64,000 nucleotides of DNA from Streptomyces bikiniensis (GCA_000716465.1 JNWL01000002.1:1-64000); one strand, 5' to 3'; numbered from the stretch's first letter, positions 47,182 through 57,399 are shown. Notes: generated by a model from the letters alone, not told the origin. Made by a program: numbers and translations.

Positions 47182-48596
47182 GCCGATCCCTCCACGGGGG
47201 GGACCGGACGTCGGCGGTAGGTGTCCGGAGTCAGCAGAGGCGGCAGTTCGTCCCCCATGAGCGTCCTTTCGAGGACCTCCCGCGCTTCGGTGACATGTGT
47301 GCCGGAACGTTCGCTGGCCAGCGCGGCGGATTCGACGTCGATGAGGGCGCGGAGGCTCGTCGGGGAGACCAGGCGCTGCCTCCGCCACTGCCACAGCCGT
47401 GCGCGGGTGAGCTCGGCGGCCGACCCTCCGGTGGGCCGCCCGTCGGGGAAGGCCGTCCCCCGTCCGCTCAGCCAGGCCTCGACGTGGCGCAGCGAGAGGG
47501 CCACGGCAGCCCGGATCTGCTGCCTCGTGGGCGCTTGCGCGGGATCGGGCCGGTGCACGGACAGCAGATCGGCGGCGCGCACCGGCGCGTCGCCGGGGGC
47601 TCCGCCGATCTCGGTGAGATCGCCGGACGCCCGGACGCCCCTGCGGTGACAGGTGCGGACGAGGAGTTCGGCGTACGCCCGCATGAAGGGCGCGGTGAGC
47701 GCGGCCTCGGTGGTGTCCGGGAGCAGGAAGGAGGTCCGGTGACCGAAGGTGCCGATCACGCTGAAGAGGTAGTGCCAGGGATCGGTGGCGAGTCCGCACC
47801 CGTGCTCGCGCAGTTCGTAGAGGATCTCCTCCATCTCGAACGCGGCCGTGACCGTGTCGATGACGACGGTGGCCCGGATCGTTCCCCGAGGGATTCCGAG
47901 CAGGTCCTGGGCCCGCAGGAAAACGTCGTTCCACAGGCGGGCCTCGAACCGGTTCTCCAGCCCCGTGAGGCGGAGGCAGGGGCCGGAACCCGCGTCCAGC
48001 AGGCGTCGCGCGCAGTGGAAGAAGTACAGGCCGACGTCGACGAGGGAGGCGGAGACGGGACGGCCGTCGATCCGGAGGTGCTCCTCCTCCAGGTGCCAGC
48101 CGCGGGGGCGGACGGCGACGGTGGGGACGACGCCGCCCGGTCGTGGTTCCCGGCCGTGCGTCGGGGCGTGGTGTGCGCAGGTGTCGAGCAGGGTGAGGTG
48201 ACCGGCGAGGACGTTCTCCCAGCGCGGGGAGGATGCCTCCTCGAAGTCGGTGATCGGCGCCTCGGACCCTGGCCCGGGGGCGTCCGCCGCCGTCCGGCGG
48301 TCCGGCGGCCCGGCGATCTCCACGCGCCGGCCGGTCGGGCCCGTCGCCGCCGCTGCCACCCGCCAGTTCGGATCGTCGCGGACCGCCGAGGTGGCGCGGG
48401 GGAAGTCCAGCGGGTGGCCCGACGCCAGGCTGTCCGCGCGGTGGCGGCGCGCCGCGAGGAGGTCGCGGCGGCGACGTGCGAACGCGGCGTCGAGCCGCGC
48501 CACGAAGTCCAGGGCCTCAGGGGTCAGGATCTCGCGGTGGCGGTCGCCCGGGGGACCGAGGACTTCGACGAGGTGAGTCGTCTCGGGGGTGGACAT
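47178..48596 (-). CDS. Malate synthase A-like protein with altered catalytic residues
   Basis: 472 aa aligning along its length with AceB: LTPEALDFVARLDAAFARRRRDLLAAR, VEIAGPPDRR, ITDFEEASSPRWENV, RPRGWHLEEEHLRIDG, ALYFFH-like GLYFFHC, GIPRGTIRATVVIDT, WHYLFSVIGTF. Against E. coli AceB (active site R166, E250, D278, D446 from memory), R165 is kept but the Mg ligands become Asp247 and His275, and the catalytic base aligns without gaps to Gly in RPTGGSAAELTR. Malate synthesis is therefore doubtful. The ATG at 48596 has GGAG nine bases upstream. It is coupled to folP. It may do different Claisen-type chemistry or be non-enzymatic. Confidence 0.8.
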   Translation of the reverse strand: MSTPETTHLVEVLGPPGDRHREILTPEALDFVARLDAAFARRRRDLLAARRHRADSLASGHPLDFPRATSAVRDDPNWRVAAAATGPTGRRVEIAGPPDRRTAADAPGPGSEAPITDFEEASSPRWENVLAGHLTLLDTCAHHAPTHGREPRPGGVVPTVAVRPRGWHLEEEHLRIDGRPVSASLVDVGLYFFHCARRLLDAGSGPCLRLTGLENRFEARLWNDVFLRAQDLLGIPRGTIRATVVIDTVTAAFEMEEILYELREHGCGLATDPWHYLFSVIGTFGHRTSFLLPDTTEAALTAPFMRAYAELLVRTCHRRGVRASGDLTEIGGAPGDAPVRAADLLSVHRPDPAQAPTRQQIRAAVALSLRHVEAWLSGRGTAFPDGRPTGGSAAELTRARLWQWRRQRLVSPTSLRALIDVESAALASERSGTHVTEAREVLERTLMGDELPPLLTPDTYRRRPVPPVEGSA

Positions 48597-48676
48597 GCTG
48601 TGTTTCTCCGTCATGAGGCCGCTTTCGCGGGGTCCCTGGAAGCTTCGGAGCGACCTCGCCGGCGGGCCCGAGCCGG

Positions 48677-49012
48677 TCACCGCCTCCGCCGTCGCCCGGT
48701 CTGGTCGCGAGCCCTGCCCGCCGCGCGACGGGCGCGGACGAGCAGCTCGGGCGCTGAGGCGAGCAGCACGGTCACGGGGCGCCCGGTCTCAGGGACCGTC
48801 CCGCGTCCCGGGGGGTGCTCCGCTTCGAGTGCGGCCACCAGGGCCGACAGGAGGTCGCTCGTCGCCCTGAGGGTCTCGCGGACGACGCGCAACCGGGATC
48901 CCAGCGCTCCGACCTGACGGCGCACGGTCAGGAGGGCGGCGCATTCCCGGGGCGTGAGAGCCACCATGGGCTGCCCGTCGAGGGTGATGTGTCGGGGTTT
49001 CGGCTTCGCCAC
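48677..49012 (-). CDS. Small protein of the local three-member family (paralogue C)
   Basis: 111 aa. The N-terminus HITLDGQPMVALTPRECAALLTVRRQVGALGSRLRVVRETL matches the proteins at 24289-24588 and 37620-37970; a helical, Arg-rich C-terminus follows (LLVRARRAAGRARDQTG). The GTG at 49012 is preferred, with AAGGG eight bases upstream, over a GTG at 49030 that lacks a ribosome site. It lies between metE and the malate-synthase-like gene on the same strand, after the metE terminator. Function unknown. Confidence 0.75.
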   Translation of the reverse strand: MAKPKPRHITLDGQPMVALTPRECAALLTVRRQVGALGSRLRVVRETLRATSDLLSALVAALEAEHPPGRGTVPETGRPVTVLLASAPELLVRARRAAGRARDQTGRRRRR

Positions 49013-49079
49013 GTGAGCACCCTTCGTCACCGGGTCGCCTGATCGCCGGGCCGGCTCCGCCGCTGTCCGGTCGTGGTCG

Positions 49080-49111
49080 CCCGGGCCGGACGGCGAGGCG
49101 TCCGGCCCGGG
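49080..49111 (-). terminator. metE terminator
   Basis: Perfect 13-bp inverted repeat (49080-49092/49099-49111) with a 6-base loop, 13 bases past the metE stop. Confidence 0.8.
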
Positions 49112-49123
49112 TCCGCAGAGGCG

Positions 49124-51448
49124 TCAGCCGTTGTCGGCCGTCAGCCCCGCCCTGACCTCGCGCGCGGCGGCGACGAGGTTCTCCAGGGAGGCGCGGGTCT
49201 CGGTCCAGCCGCGGGTCTTGAGTCCGCAGTCGGGGTTGACCCACAGGCGCTCGGCGGGGATGGCCTCCAGGCCCTTGCGCAGGAGTGCGGCGGCCTCCTC
49301 CGTGCTCGGGACGCGCGGGGAGTGGATGTCCCAGACGCCCGGGCCGGCCTCGCGCGGGTAGCCGTGCTCGGCGAGTTCGCCGGCGACCTGCATGTGGGAG
49401 CGGGCGGCCTCCAGGCTGATGACGTCGGCGTCGAGGTCGTCGATGGCCTGGACGATGTCGCCGAACTCGGCGTAGCACATGTGGGTGTGGATCTGGGTGT
49501 CGGGCCGGACGCCGCTGGTGGTGAGCCGGAAGGACTCCGTCGCCCAGGCGAGGTACTCGACGTGGTCCGCGGAGCGCAGCGGGAGGGTCTCGCGGAGCGC
49601 GGGCTCGTCGACCTGGATGACGGAGGTGCCCGCGGCCTCCAGGTCGTTCACCTCGTCGCGCAGGGCGAGCGCCACCTGCCGGGCCGTGTCGCCGAGCGGC
49701 TGGTCGTCGCGGACGAAGGACCAGGCGAGCATGGTGACCGGACCGGTGAGCATGCCCTTGACCGGCTTGCCGGTCTGCGCCTGCGCGTACGTGGTCCAGC
49801 GCACCGTCATCGGCTCGGGGCGCGAGATGTCGCCGGCCAGGACCGGGGGCCGGACGTAGCGCGTTCCGTACGACTGGACCCAGCCGTGCTGCGTGGCGAC
49901 GTAGCCGGTGAGCTGCTCGGCGAAGTACTGCACCATGTCGTTGCGCTCGGGCTCGCCGTGCACGAGCACGTCGACGCCGGTCTTCTCCTGGAAGGAGATG
50001 ACCTCGCGGATCTCGTCCTTGATCCGCTCCTCGTAGCCGGCCGTGTCGATGCGGCCGGCGCGCAGGTCGGCGCGGGCCACGCGGAGTTCGTCGGTCTGCG
50101 GGAACGAGCCGATGGTGGTGGTCGGCAGCAGCGGCAGGCCGAGGTGGGCGCGCTGGGCGGCGGTCCGCTCGGCGTACGGCTGGGAGCGGCGGCCGTCGGC
50201 ATCGGTGATCGCGGCGGTACGGGCCCGTACGGCCGGGTCGCGGGTGAGGGCGGAGTCGGCGCGGGAGGCCAGGTCGGCACGGTTGGCGGTCAGTTCGGCG
50301 CTGATCGCGTCGGTGCCGTTGGCCAGGCCCTTGGCGAGGGTGACGACCTCGGTGGTCTTCTGCCGGGCGAAGGCGAGCCAGCGCCGGACCTCGGGGTCGA
50401 TGTCGCCCTCGGCAGCCGCGTCCAGCGGGACGTGCAGCAGGGAGCAGGACGCGGCCACGTCGACCCGGTCGGCGAGACCGAGCAGGGTGGCGAGGGTGGC
50501 CAGGGACTTCTGGTAGTCGTTGATCCAGATGTTGCGGCCGTTGACGACGCCCGCGACCAGGCGCTTGCCGGGCAGTCCGCCGACGCTCGCGAGGTCGTTG
50601 AGGTTGCCGGCGGCGCGCTCGGTGAAGTCGAGGGCGAGACCGTCCACGGGTGCCGAGGCGAGCACCTGGAGGGCGCCGCCGAGACGGTCGAAGTAGGAGG
50701 CGACGAGCAGCTTGGGCCGGTCGGTGAGCGCTCCGAGGTCGCGGTAGGCGCGGGCGGCGGCGTTCAGTTCGGCCGGGGTGCGGTCCTGGACGAGGGCGGG
50801 CTCGTCCAGCTGGACCCACTCGGCGCCCGCCGCCCGCAGGTCGGCCAGGACCTCGGCGTAGACGGGGAGCAGCCGGTCGAGGAGGGTGATCGGGTCGAAG
50901 TCGGCGGCCACGCCGGGCGCGGGCTTGGCGAGGAGGAGGTAGGTGACGGGGCCGACGAGGACCGGGCGGGCGGTCAGGCCGAGGGCGACGGCTTCCTTCA
51001 GCTCGGAGACCTGCTTGGCCGAGTCGGCGGTGAAGACGGTGTCCGGGCCGAGCTCGGGGACCAGGTAGTGGTAGTTGGTGTCGAACCACTTGGTCATCTC
51101 CAGCGGTGCGACGTCCTGCGTGCCGCGGGCCATGGCGAAGTAGCCGTCGAGCGCGTCCGCCTCGACGGCGGCGCGGTGGCGGGAGGGGACAGCGCCGACC
51201 ATGACACTGGTGTCCAGGACGTGGTCGTAGTACGAGAAATCACCGGTCGGCACCTCGTCGATGCCGGCGTCGGCAAGCTGCTGCCAGTTCGAACGGCGCA
51301 GGTCGGCGGCGGTGGTCCGGAGGGCGTCGGCGGTGACGCGGCCCTTCCAGTAGCCCTCGACGGCCTTCTTCAGTTCGCGGTTCTGACCCTGGCGGGGGTA
51401 GCCGTACACGGTGGCTCGTGCTGCCGCGGCTGCGGGCTTCGCTGTCAC
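49124..51448 (-). CDS. metE: Cobalamin-independent methionine synthase
   Basis: 774 aa, the standard length. Two barrel halves: the N-terminal half begins [25 protein letters not shown] and includes SLLHVPLD; the C-terminal half [23 protein letters not shown]. Zinc ligands lie in HTHMCYAEF (His and Cys) and [10 protein letters not shown] (Cys). It transfers methyl from 5-methyl-tetrahydrofolate polyglutamate to homocysteine without B12. The GTG at 51448 has AAGGAG eight bases upstream. It is controlled by the riboswitch at 51635, which should shut it off when B12 allows MetH to work. Confidence 0.97.
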   Translation of the reverse strand: MTAKPAAAAARATVYGYPRQGQNRELKKAVEGYWKGRVTADALRTTAADLRRSNWQQLADAGIDEVPTGDFSYYDHVLDTSVMVGAVPSRHRAAVEADALDGYFAMARGTQDVAPLEMTKWFDTNYHYLVPELGPDTVFTADSAKQVSELKEAVALGLTARPVLVGPVTYLLLAKPAPGVAADFDPITLLDRLLPVYAEVLADLRAAGAEWVQLDEPALVQDRTPAELNAAARAYRDLGALTDRPKLLVASYFDRLGGALQVLASAPVDGLALDFTERAAGNLNDLASVGGLPGKRLVAGVVNGRNIWINDYQKSLATLATLLGLADRVDVAASCSLLHVPLDAAAEGDIDPEVRRWLAFARQKTTEVVTLAKGLANGTDAISAELTANRADLASRADSALTRDPAVRARTAAITDADGRRSQPYAERTAAQRAHLGLPLLPTTTIGSFPQTDELRVARADLRAGRIDTAGYEERIKDEIREVISFQEKTGVDVLVHGEPERNDMVQYFAEQLTGYVATQHGWVQSYGTRYVRPPVLAGDISRPEPMTVRWTTYAQAQTGKPVKGMLTGPVTMLAWSFVRDDQPLGDTARQVALALRDEVNDLEAAGTSVIQVDEPALRETLPLRSADHVEYLAWATESFRLTTSGVRPDTQIHTHMCYAEFGDIVQAIDDLDADVISLEAARSHMQVAGELAEHGYPREAGPGVWDIHSPRVPSTEEAAALLRKGLEAIPAERLWVNPDCGLKTRGWTETRASLENLVAAAREVRAGLTADNG

Positions 51449-51634
51449 GGAACTCTCCTTCGCGAGATGTGTCCAGAAACATCCCGGACGACGGGACGCG
51501 GACGCGAAGGGAACGACAGAACGCGCGGACCGTCTCACGGGAAGACCCCGTGCGTGCCGCTCGCTGTGTACGCCGACCCGCCCACGAGGTCACCGGGATG
51601 TCCGTACGCGGAATACGTCCGCGTGCGGGCAACG

Positions 51635-51841
51635 GGCAGGTCTTCGGACTCGCGGGCACGCTCTCCGGTCTGACCGGAGGACACCTACTGGCCGTCGCTT
51701 CCCAGGACCGTTGTCCGGTCCCAGTGCGTATGACGGCGGTCGTTCCCGCTCACCGCTGCGGGGCAGTCCCGGATTCCCACCGGGTTCCCTCTTACGACGC
51801 ATCCCGCCTGGCGGACGGGGCGAACCAGCTGCCCGGCCAGA
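51635..51841 (-). promoter_or_regulatory. Cobalamin riboswitch upstream of metE
   Basis: Reverse strand: GGGAACCCGGTGGGAATCCG, GGACTGCCCCGCAGCGGTGA, and 3' GAGTCCGAAGACCTGCCC. A 54-base block at 51723-51776 is identical to the nrd riboswitch block at 24091-24144, and the 3' ends also agree over about 23 bases. The stem loops in between differ. Confidence 0.95.
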
Positions 51842-51948
51842 CTAGGGTGCCGGATCACTCAGCGGCGACCCCCTGTCCATCATGCGGACATAAAAATGAG
51901 ACAGATGGCCTAGTCGATCGGGAACGCCGGGCGGTGAACCGCCCGCGT

Positions 51949-53379
51949 TCAGTGCTCGGACACCACCGGGTACGGCACCAGGGCGCGCCGGTCGGGGTCG
52001 ACGGAGAGGACACCGCCGGCGGGCGGCCGGGCGCGCTGGGCGCAGTCCCGCCGTTCGCAGATCCGGCAGCCCAGACCGATCGGGGTGGCGGCGCGCGGGT
52101 CGTCCAGGGCGACGCCCTCCGCGTAGACCAGGCGTGGCGCGTGCCGCAGCTCGCAGCCCAGCGCCACGGCGAAGTCGGCACGCGCCGCGTGGTGCCCGAA
52201 CCCTCCCCGGGTCACCGTCCGGGCGATCCAGAAGTACTTCTTGCCGTCCGGCATCTCGGCCACCTGGGTGAGGATCCGGCCGGGCGCGGAGAACGCCTCG
52301 TACACGGTCCACAGAGGGCAGGTGCCGCCAAGACGCGAGAAGTGGAAGTCGGTGGCGGACTGCCGCTTGGAGATGTTGCCCGCGCGGTCGGCCCGCAGGA
52401 AGGAGAAGGGCACCCCGCGGCGGCCGGTGCGCTGGAGCGTGCTCAGCCGGTGGCAGACGGTCTCGAATCCGACGCCGAAGCGCGCCTGGAGGAGCTCGAT
52501 GTCGTAGCGGAGTTCTTCGGCGGCTGTGTGGAAGGACGTGTACGGCATGAGGACCGCGCCGGCGAAGTAGTTGGCGAGCCCGATCCTGGCCAGTCCCTCC
52601 GCCTGGGCGGAGGTGAGCCCGGCGGTGGCGACCAGCTCGTCGAGGAGCGGCCCGTGCTCCAGGAACGCCAGCTGCGTGGCGAGCTGGAACGCGCGCTGCC
52701 CCTCGCTGAGCCAGGGGGACAGCAGGAGCACCCCGCTGTCCGCGTCGAAGCGCCGCGCGTCCGCGGACCGCTCCGGGCCCGACTGGAGCACCTTGACGCC
52801 GTGCGCGGTGGCGAGACGCTCCGTGAGCGCCTCCGCCGCGCGGCCGGCCCGGCCGGTGTTCAGGGCCGCGGCGGTCGCCTCGGCCTGGATCTCCAGGGCG
52901 GCGAAGTGGTTGTGGTGGGCGTAGAAGAAGTCCCTTACCTCGTCGTGGGGTTCGGCGGGCAGGAGACCCGCGGTCTCCTCGGGCGAGGCCAGCGCCGCCA
53001 CCCGCTCGGAGGCGTCGCGGTAGCGCTGGTGCAGGGTGACGAGGGCCCGGGCCACCTCCGGATGGTCGCGGACCACGTCCGCGATCTCGTCCTGCGCTAT
53101 CGGAGCCCCACAGGCCTCGTCCCCGAGCGCCGCCCGCAGATCCGTGGCCAGCCGCTCCTCGCCGGCCTCGGAGAAGAACTCCGGGTCGATGCCGAACACC
53201 TCGGCGATCCGCAACAGCACCGGAGCGGTCAGCGGACGCTGACTGTGCTCGATCTGGTTGAGGTAGCTGGTCGACAGCCCCAGGGCGCGCGCCAGCTCCA
53301 CCTGGTTCATGCCCCGCTCGCGGCGCAGCCTGCGCAGTTTCGCGTGCGCGTAGATCTTCGGTCCGGCAGGCCGTCCCAT
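51949..53379 (-). CDS. PrpR/ScfR-type transcriptional regulator
   Basis: 476 aa. N-terminal XRE HTH ([37 protein letters not shown]), a central IrrE/DUF955-like region (HGVKVL...[16 protein letters not shown]) and the C-terminal DUF2083 domain with CPLW (Cys354), LGCELRHA and CRICERRDC (Cys438, 441, 446), the type that binds a 4Fe-4S cluster in mycobacterial PrpR. Those regulators control propionate and methylcitrate genes and bind short-chain acyl-CoA. Divergent from prpDBC, with 182 bases between; three TTCGCA-type repeats there are candidate sites. An orphan copy of the last domain lies at 38980-39380. Confidence 0.9.
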   Translation of the reverse strand: MGRPAGPKIYAHAKLRRLRRERGMNQVELARALGLSTSYLNQIEHSQRPLTAPVLLRIAEVFGIDPEFFSEAGEERLATDLRAALGDEACGAPIAQDEIADVVRDHPEVARALVTLHQRYRDASERVAALASPEETAGLLPAEPHDEVRDFFYAHHNHFAALEIQAEATAAALNTGRAGRAAEALTERLATAHGVKVLQSGPERSADARRFDADSGVLLLSPWLSEGQRAFQLATQLAFLEHGPLLDELVATAGLTSAQAEGLARIGLANYFAGAVLMPYTSFHTAAEELRYDIELLQARFGVGFETVCHRLSTLQRTGRRGVPFSFLRADRAGNISKRQSATDFHFSRLGGTCPLWTVYEAFSAPGRILTQVAEMPDGKKYFWIARTVTRGGFGHHAARADFAVALGCELRHAPRLVYAEGVALDDPRAATPIGLGCRICERRDCAQRARPPAGGVLSVDPDRRALVPYPVVSEH

Positions 53380-53431
53380 GCGGATCAGACTCCTCTCCGT
53401 TCCCCTTCTCTGTGAAGGTAGCATCCGCAGA

Positions 53432-53455
53432 TTTCGCAAGATTCGCAGTTTCGCA
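53432..53455. promoter_or_regulatory. Candidate PrpR operator in the prpR-prpD gap
   Basis: TTTCGCA (53432-53438), ATTCGCA (53441-53447) and TTTCGCA (53449-53455) are three direct copies eight to nine bases apart. They resemble the TTTGCAAA half-sites reported for mycobacterial PrpR and corynebacterial RamB. Confidence 0.5.
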
Positions 53456-53561
53456 GCCGTGGCGTGGACGGATTCCGCACAGTGGCGCCCTCGATCACGC
53501 CCCGTCGGCGGGGAAGACTCGCCGACGTACGCCGTCCCCACCGCACGCCGCGAGGAGTCCC

Positions 53562-55082
53562 GTGATCGACCACCAGGTACGCGTCCACCCCAGTGCCGAC
53601 CGCCTGCCCCGCGAGGAGCAGCTCGCCTGGAAGCTGGCCGCCGTCGCCACCGGTACCCAGGACGCGCCGGACCTCGACGCCGAGGCCTCGGAGATGGTGA
53701 TCAACCGGATCATCGACAACGCCTCGGTCGCCGTGGCCTCGCTGCGCCGCCGCCCGGTCGCCGTCGCCCGTGCCCAGGCCGCCGGCCACCCGGCGGCCCC
53801 CGGCGCCTCGGCCTTCGGCCTCCCGGCCGGGACCACGCTCTCGCCGGAGTGGGCCGCCTGGGCCAACGGCACCGCCGTGCGCGAGCTGGACTTCCACGAC
53901 ACCTATCTGGCCGCCGACTACTCCCATCCCGGCGACAACATCCCGCCGCTGCTCGCCGTCGCCCAGCACACCGGCCGCTCCGGAGCCGACCTCCTGCGCG
54001 GCATCACCGCCGCCTACGAGATCCACGTCGCCCTGGTCAAGGGCATCTGCCTGCACGCCCACCGCATCGACCACGTCGCCCACCTCAGCGCCGCCACCGC
54101 CGGCGGCATCGGAGCCATGCTCCGCCTGGACACCGAGACCGTGTACCAGGCCGTCCAGCAGGCCGTGCACACCACGACCGCGACCCGGCAGTCCCGCAAG
54201 GGCGAGATCTCCAGCTGGAAGGCGTTCGCCCCGGCCTTCGCCGGGAAGGTGGCCATCGAGGCCGTGGACCGGGCCATGCGCGGCGAGGGGTCGCCCTCGC
54301 CGATCTACGAGGGCGAGGACGGGTTCCTCGCCTGGATGCTCGACGGGCCCGAGGCCTCGTACACCGTGTCGCTGCCCGAGCCCGGCGAAGCGCGTCGAGC
54401 GATCCTCGACACGTACACCAAGGAGCACTCCGCCGAGTACCAGGCCCAGGCGATCATCGACCTGGCCAGGGGACTGCGCGAGAAGACCGGACCGCTGGAG
54501 AAGGTCCGCTCGATCGTGCTCCACACCAGTCACCACACGCACCACGTGATCGGCTCCGGCTCCGGCGACCCCCAGAAGTACGATCCGACCGCCAGCCGCG
54601 AGACCCTCGACCACTCGGTGCCGTACATCTTCGCCGTCGCCCTGGAGGACGGCGGCTGGCACCACGAACGCTCCTACGCCCCCGAGCGCGCCCAGCGCCC
54701 GGAGACGGTGGCGCTGTGGGGGAAGATCTCCACCGTCGAGGACCCCGAGTGGACCCGCCGCTACCACGACCCCGACCCGGCCCGCCGGGCCTTCGGCGGG
54801 CGCGCCGTCATCACCCTCGAAGACGGCACGGTCGTCGAGGACGAGCTCGCCGTCGCCGACGCCCACCCCGCCGGCGCCCGCCCCTTCGACCGGGCCGGCT
54901 ACACCGCCAAGTTCCGCACCCTCACCGACGGCATCGTCACGCCCGCCGACCAGGACTCCTTCCTCCGGTCCGCCGCCCGGCTCGCGGAACTGGACACCGA
55001 CGGGCTCGCGGGCCTCTTCCCGGTCGTCGACACCGACGCGGTCGCCGCGTACGACGCGTCCCTCCCGAAGGGCCTGTTCTGA
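53562..55082 (+). CDS. prpD: 2-methylcitrate dehydratase
   Basis: 506 aa, MmgE/PrpD family. Recognised by [40 protein letters not shown] and the helical N-terminal domain, then a C-terminal lid domain beginning near 300 ([24 protein letters not shown]). It dehydrates 2-methylcitrate in propionyl-CoA disposal. GTG at 53562 with GAGGAG about five bases upstream; longer frames run into the promoter. Its stop overlaps prpB by one base. Confidence 0.93.
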   Translation: MIDHQVRVHPSADRLPREEQLAWKLAAVATGTQDAPDLDAEASEMVINRIIDNASVAVASLRRRPVAVARAQAAGHPAAPGASAFGLPAGTTLSPEWAAWANGTAVRELDFHDTYLAADYSHPGDNIPPLLAVAQHTGRSGADLLRGITAAYEIHVALVKGICLHAHRIDHVAHLSAATAGGIGAMLRLDTETVYQAVQQAVHTTTATRQSRKGEISSWKAFAPAFAGKVAIEAVDRAMRGEGSPSPIYEGEDGFLAWMLDGPEASYTVSLPEPGEARRAILDTYTKEHSAEYQAQAIIDLARGLREKTGPLEKVRSIVLHTSHHTHHVIGSGSGDPQKYDPTASRETLDHSVPYIFAVALEDGGWHHERSYAPERAQRPETVALWGKISTVEDPEWTRRYHDPDPARRAFGGRAVITLEDGTVVEDELAVADAHPAGARPFDRAGYTAKFRTLTDGIVTPADQDSFLRSAARLAELDTDGLAGLFPVVDTDAVAAYDASLPKGLF

Positions 55083-55987
55083 TGCTGCACACCCACACCA
55101 CACCCGCTGCCCGCCGCCGCCGGTTCCGCGAACAGCTCGCATCCGGCCGACTGCTGCGCGTCCCGGGCGCGATCAACCCGTACTCGGCCCGCCTCATCCA
55201 GCAGACCGGCTTCGACGCCGCGTACCTCTCCGGCGCCGTGCTCGCCGCCGACCTGGGCCTGCCCGACATCGGTCTGACCACGTCCACCGAGATCGCCGCA
55301 CGCGCCCAGCAGGTCACCCGGGTCACCGACCTCCCGGTCCTCATCGATGCCGACACCGGCTTCGGCGAGCCGATGAACGCCGCCCGCACCGTCCAGCTCA
55401 TGGAGGACGCCGGGCTGGCCGGCCTCCACCTGGAGGACCAGATCAACCCCAAGCGCTGCGGTCACCTCGACGGGAAGACCGTCGTACCCGCCGCGGACAT
55501 GGTCCGGCGGCTCCGAGCCGCCGTCGACGCCCGCCGCGACCCGGACTTCCTCCTCATGGCCCGCACCGACGCCCGCTCCATCGAGGGCCTCGACGCCGCC
55601 ATCGACCGGGCCAAGGCCTACGTGGACGCCGGCGCCGACGCGATCTTCCCCGAAGCCCTCGCCGACGAGGCCGAGTTCGAGGCGTTCCGCAAGGCCGTGG
55701 ACGTCCCCCTGCTCGCCAACATGACCGAGTTCGGCAAGAGCCGGCTGCTCGACGCGGCGACCCTGGAGAACCTCGGCTACAACATCGCCCTCTACCCCGT
55801 CACCTTCTTCCGCCTCGCCATGGGCGCCGTCGAGGACGGACTGCGCACCCTGGCCGCCGAAGGCACCCAGGAGTCCCTGCTGCCCCGCATGCAGACCCGC
55901 TCCCGGCTGTACGAGGTGCTTGGCTACGAGGAGTACAACACGTTCGACTCGGCCGTCTTCGACTTCACTCTCCCGCCCGGCAACTGA
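55082..55987 (+). CDS. prpB: 2-methylisocitrate lyase
   Basis: 301 aa, isocitrate lyase/PEP mutase superfamily. Motifs: LPVLIDADTGFGEPMNAARTV (Mg site), LHLEDQINPKRCGHLDGK with the catalytic KRCGH near 123-127, and LMARTDARSIEG. KRCGH with QINPK is diagnostic of PrpB. It splits 2-methylisocitrate into pyruvate and succinate. ATG at 55082 overlaps the prpD stop (TGATG). Confidence 0.95.
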   Translation: MLHTHTTPAARRRRFREQLASGRLLRVPGAINPYSARLIQQTGFDAAYLSGAVLAADLGLPDIGLTTSTEIAARAQQVTRVTDLPVLIDADTGFGEPMNAARTVQLMEDAGLAGLHLEDQINPKRCGHLDGKTVVPAADMVRRLRAAVDARRDPDFLLMARTDARSIEGLDAAIDRAKAYVDAGADAIFPEALADEAEFEAFRKAVDVPLLANMTEFGKSRLLDAATLENLGYNIALYPVTFFRLAMGAVEDGLRTLAAEGTQESLLPRMQTRSRLYEVLGYEEYNTFDSAVFDFTLPPGN

Positions 55988-56008
55988 CCGACAGCACCGG
56001 AGGCCACC

Positions 56009-57148
56009 ATGACCGCCACCGCCCCCGAGATCCACCGCGGACTGGCCGGTGTCGTCGTCGACACCACCGCCATCTCCACCGTCATCCAGGAGACCAACTC
56101 CCTCACCTACCGCGGCTACCCGGTCCAGGACCTCGCCGCCCGCTGCACCTTCGAGGAGGTCGCCTACCTCCTCTGGCACGGCGAACTCCCCGACGCGGGC
56201 CAACTGCGCGAGTTCCAGGCACAGGAACGTGCCCTGCGTCCCCTGGACCGCACCACGGCCGAGGTTCTCGCGCGACTGCCCGAGACCTGCCACCCGATGG
56301 ACGTGCTGCGGACGGCGGTCAGTTTCTTCGGGTCGGAGGACCCTGCGGAGGACGACGGCAGCACCGCCGCCAACCGGGCCAAGTCCCTCTCCCTGCTGGC
56401 GAAGCTGCCGGTGGTCGTCGCGGCCGACCACCGCCGCCGGCACGGACTCGACCCCGTCCGGCCCGACCCCTCGCTGGGCTACGCCGAGAACTTCTTCCAG
56501 ATGTGCTTCGGTGAGGTCCCCGACCCGGCGGTGGTCCGCTGCTTCGAGATCTCCCTCATCCTCTACGCCGAGCACAGCTTCAACGCCTCGACGTTCACGG
56601 CCCGCGTCGTCACCTCGACCCTCTCCGACCTCTACAGCGCGGTCACCGCCGCCATCGGCGCGCTCAAGGGCCCGCTCCACGGCGGCGCCAACGAGGCCGT
56701 GATGCACATGCTGAACGAGATCGGCGACCCGGACCGGGCGGAGGAGTGGCTGGAGGAGGCGCTGACCTCCAAGCGCAAGATCATGGGTTTTGGACACCGT
56801 GTCTACAAGCACGGCGACTCCCGCGTACCGATCATGCAGGAGGCCACCGACCGCCTCGTCGCCCGCGCCGCCGACGCGGACGTCACCCGGCTCGCGGCCC
56901 TGCACGCGGCCCTGCGCCACGCCATGATCAGCCGCAAGGGCATCCACCCCAACCTGGACTACCCGGCCGGCCTCGCCTACCACCTCATGGGCTTCGACAT
57001 CCCCACCTTCACGCCCCTGTTCGTCATGAGCCGTGTCACGGGCTGGACCGCCCACATCACCGAACAGCTCGAACACAACGCCCTGATCCGCCCCCTCGGC
57101 GCCTACAACGGCCCCGACCAGCGCCCGCTGCCCGCACACCAGGACTAG
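56009..57148 (+). CDS. prpC: 2-methylcitrate synthase / citrate synthase family
   Basis: 379 aa. Citrate-synthase signatures: GLAGVVVDTTAISTV, YRGYPVQDLA, GPLHGGANEAVMHML with a catalytic His, and MGFGHRVYKHGDSRVPIM with the second His. Placement after prpDB makes 2-methylcitrate synthase the likely activity: propionyl-CoA plus oxaloacetate. GGAGG precedes the ATG. Downstream, the operon runs straight into transposase debris. Confidence 0.92.
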   Translation: MTATAPEIHRGLAGVVVDTTAISTVIQETNSLTYRGYPVQDLAARCTFEEVAYLLWHGELPDAGQLREFQAQERALRPLDRTTAEVLARLPETCHPMDVLRTAVSFFGSEDPAEDDGSTAANRAKSLSLLAKLPVVVAADHRRRHGLDPVRPDPSLGYAENFFQMCFGEVPDPAVVRCFEISLILYAEHSFNASTFTARVVTSTLSDLYSAVTAAIGALKGPLHGGANEAVMHMLNEIGDPDRAEEWLEEALTSKRKIMGFGHRVYKHGDSRVPIMQEATDRLVARAADADVTRLAALHAALRHAMISRKGIHPNLDYPAGLAYHLMGFDIPTFTPLFVMSRVTGWTAHITEQLEHNALIRPLGAYNGPDQRPLPAHQD

Positions 57149-57159
57149 TTGGGCCGGAT

Positions 57160-57372
57160 CATGTCCGGAGCCGGACGGTGAGGGCCGCGGCGGCGACCGA
57201 GACGCCCCCGTCGATCTCGCCCGCGGCGTCGGCCGCGGCCCGGAACCGCTGGAGCAGACGCTCCGTCGATCACCTGCCGGTGATCCCGCCACCGGCCACA
57301 ACGCCTGGTGCCGACCGGCAGGAGCGGACGCAGTCGTTCCTGCTCGGCCTCACTCGGATCACCCCGCCCCAC
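57160..57372 (-). pseudogene. Remnant of an IS5/IS4-type transposase
   Basis: The reverse strand reads SEAEQERLRPLLPVGTRRCGRWRDHRQVIDG, the N-terminal DUF4096 start of IS5-like transposases. After a short deletion and frame change comes ERLLQRFRAAADAAGEIDGGVSV, which in intact copies lies about 40 residues further on. The frame then degrades to a stop. Clearly broken. No terminal inverted repeats were identified. Confidence 0.6.
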
Positions 57373-57399
57373 GCAGCCCTACGATCCCGTCCCCGAGGT

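Noticed and set aside
49073..51673. 866-codon plus-strand frame opposite metE
   Set aside because: Valine/glycine/aspartate-rich antisense of metE with no motifs; typical of high-GC shadow frames.
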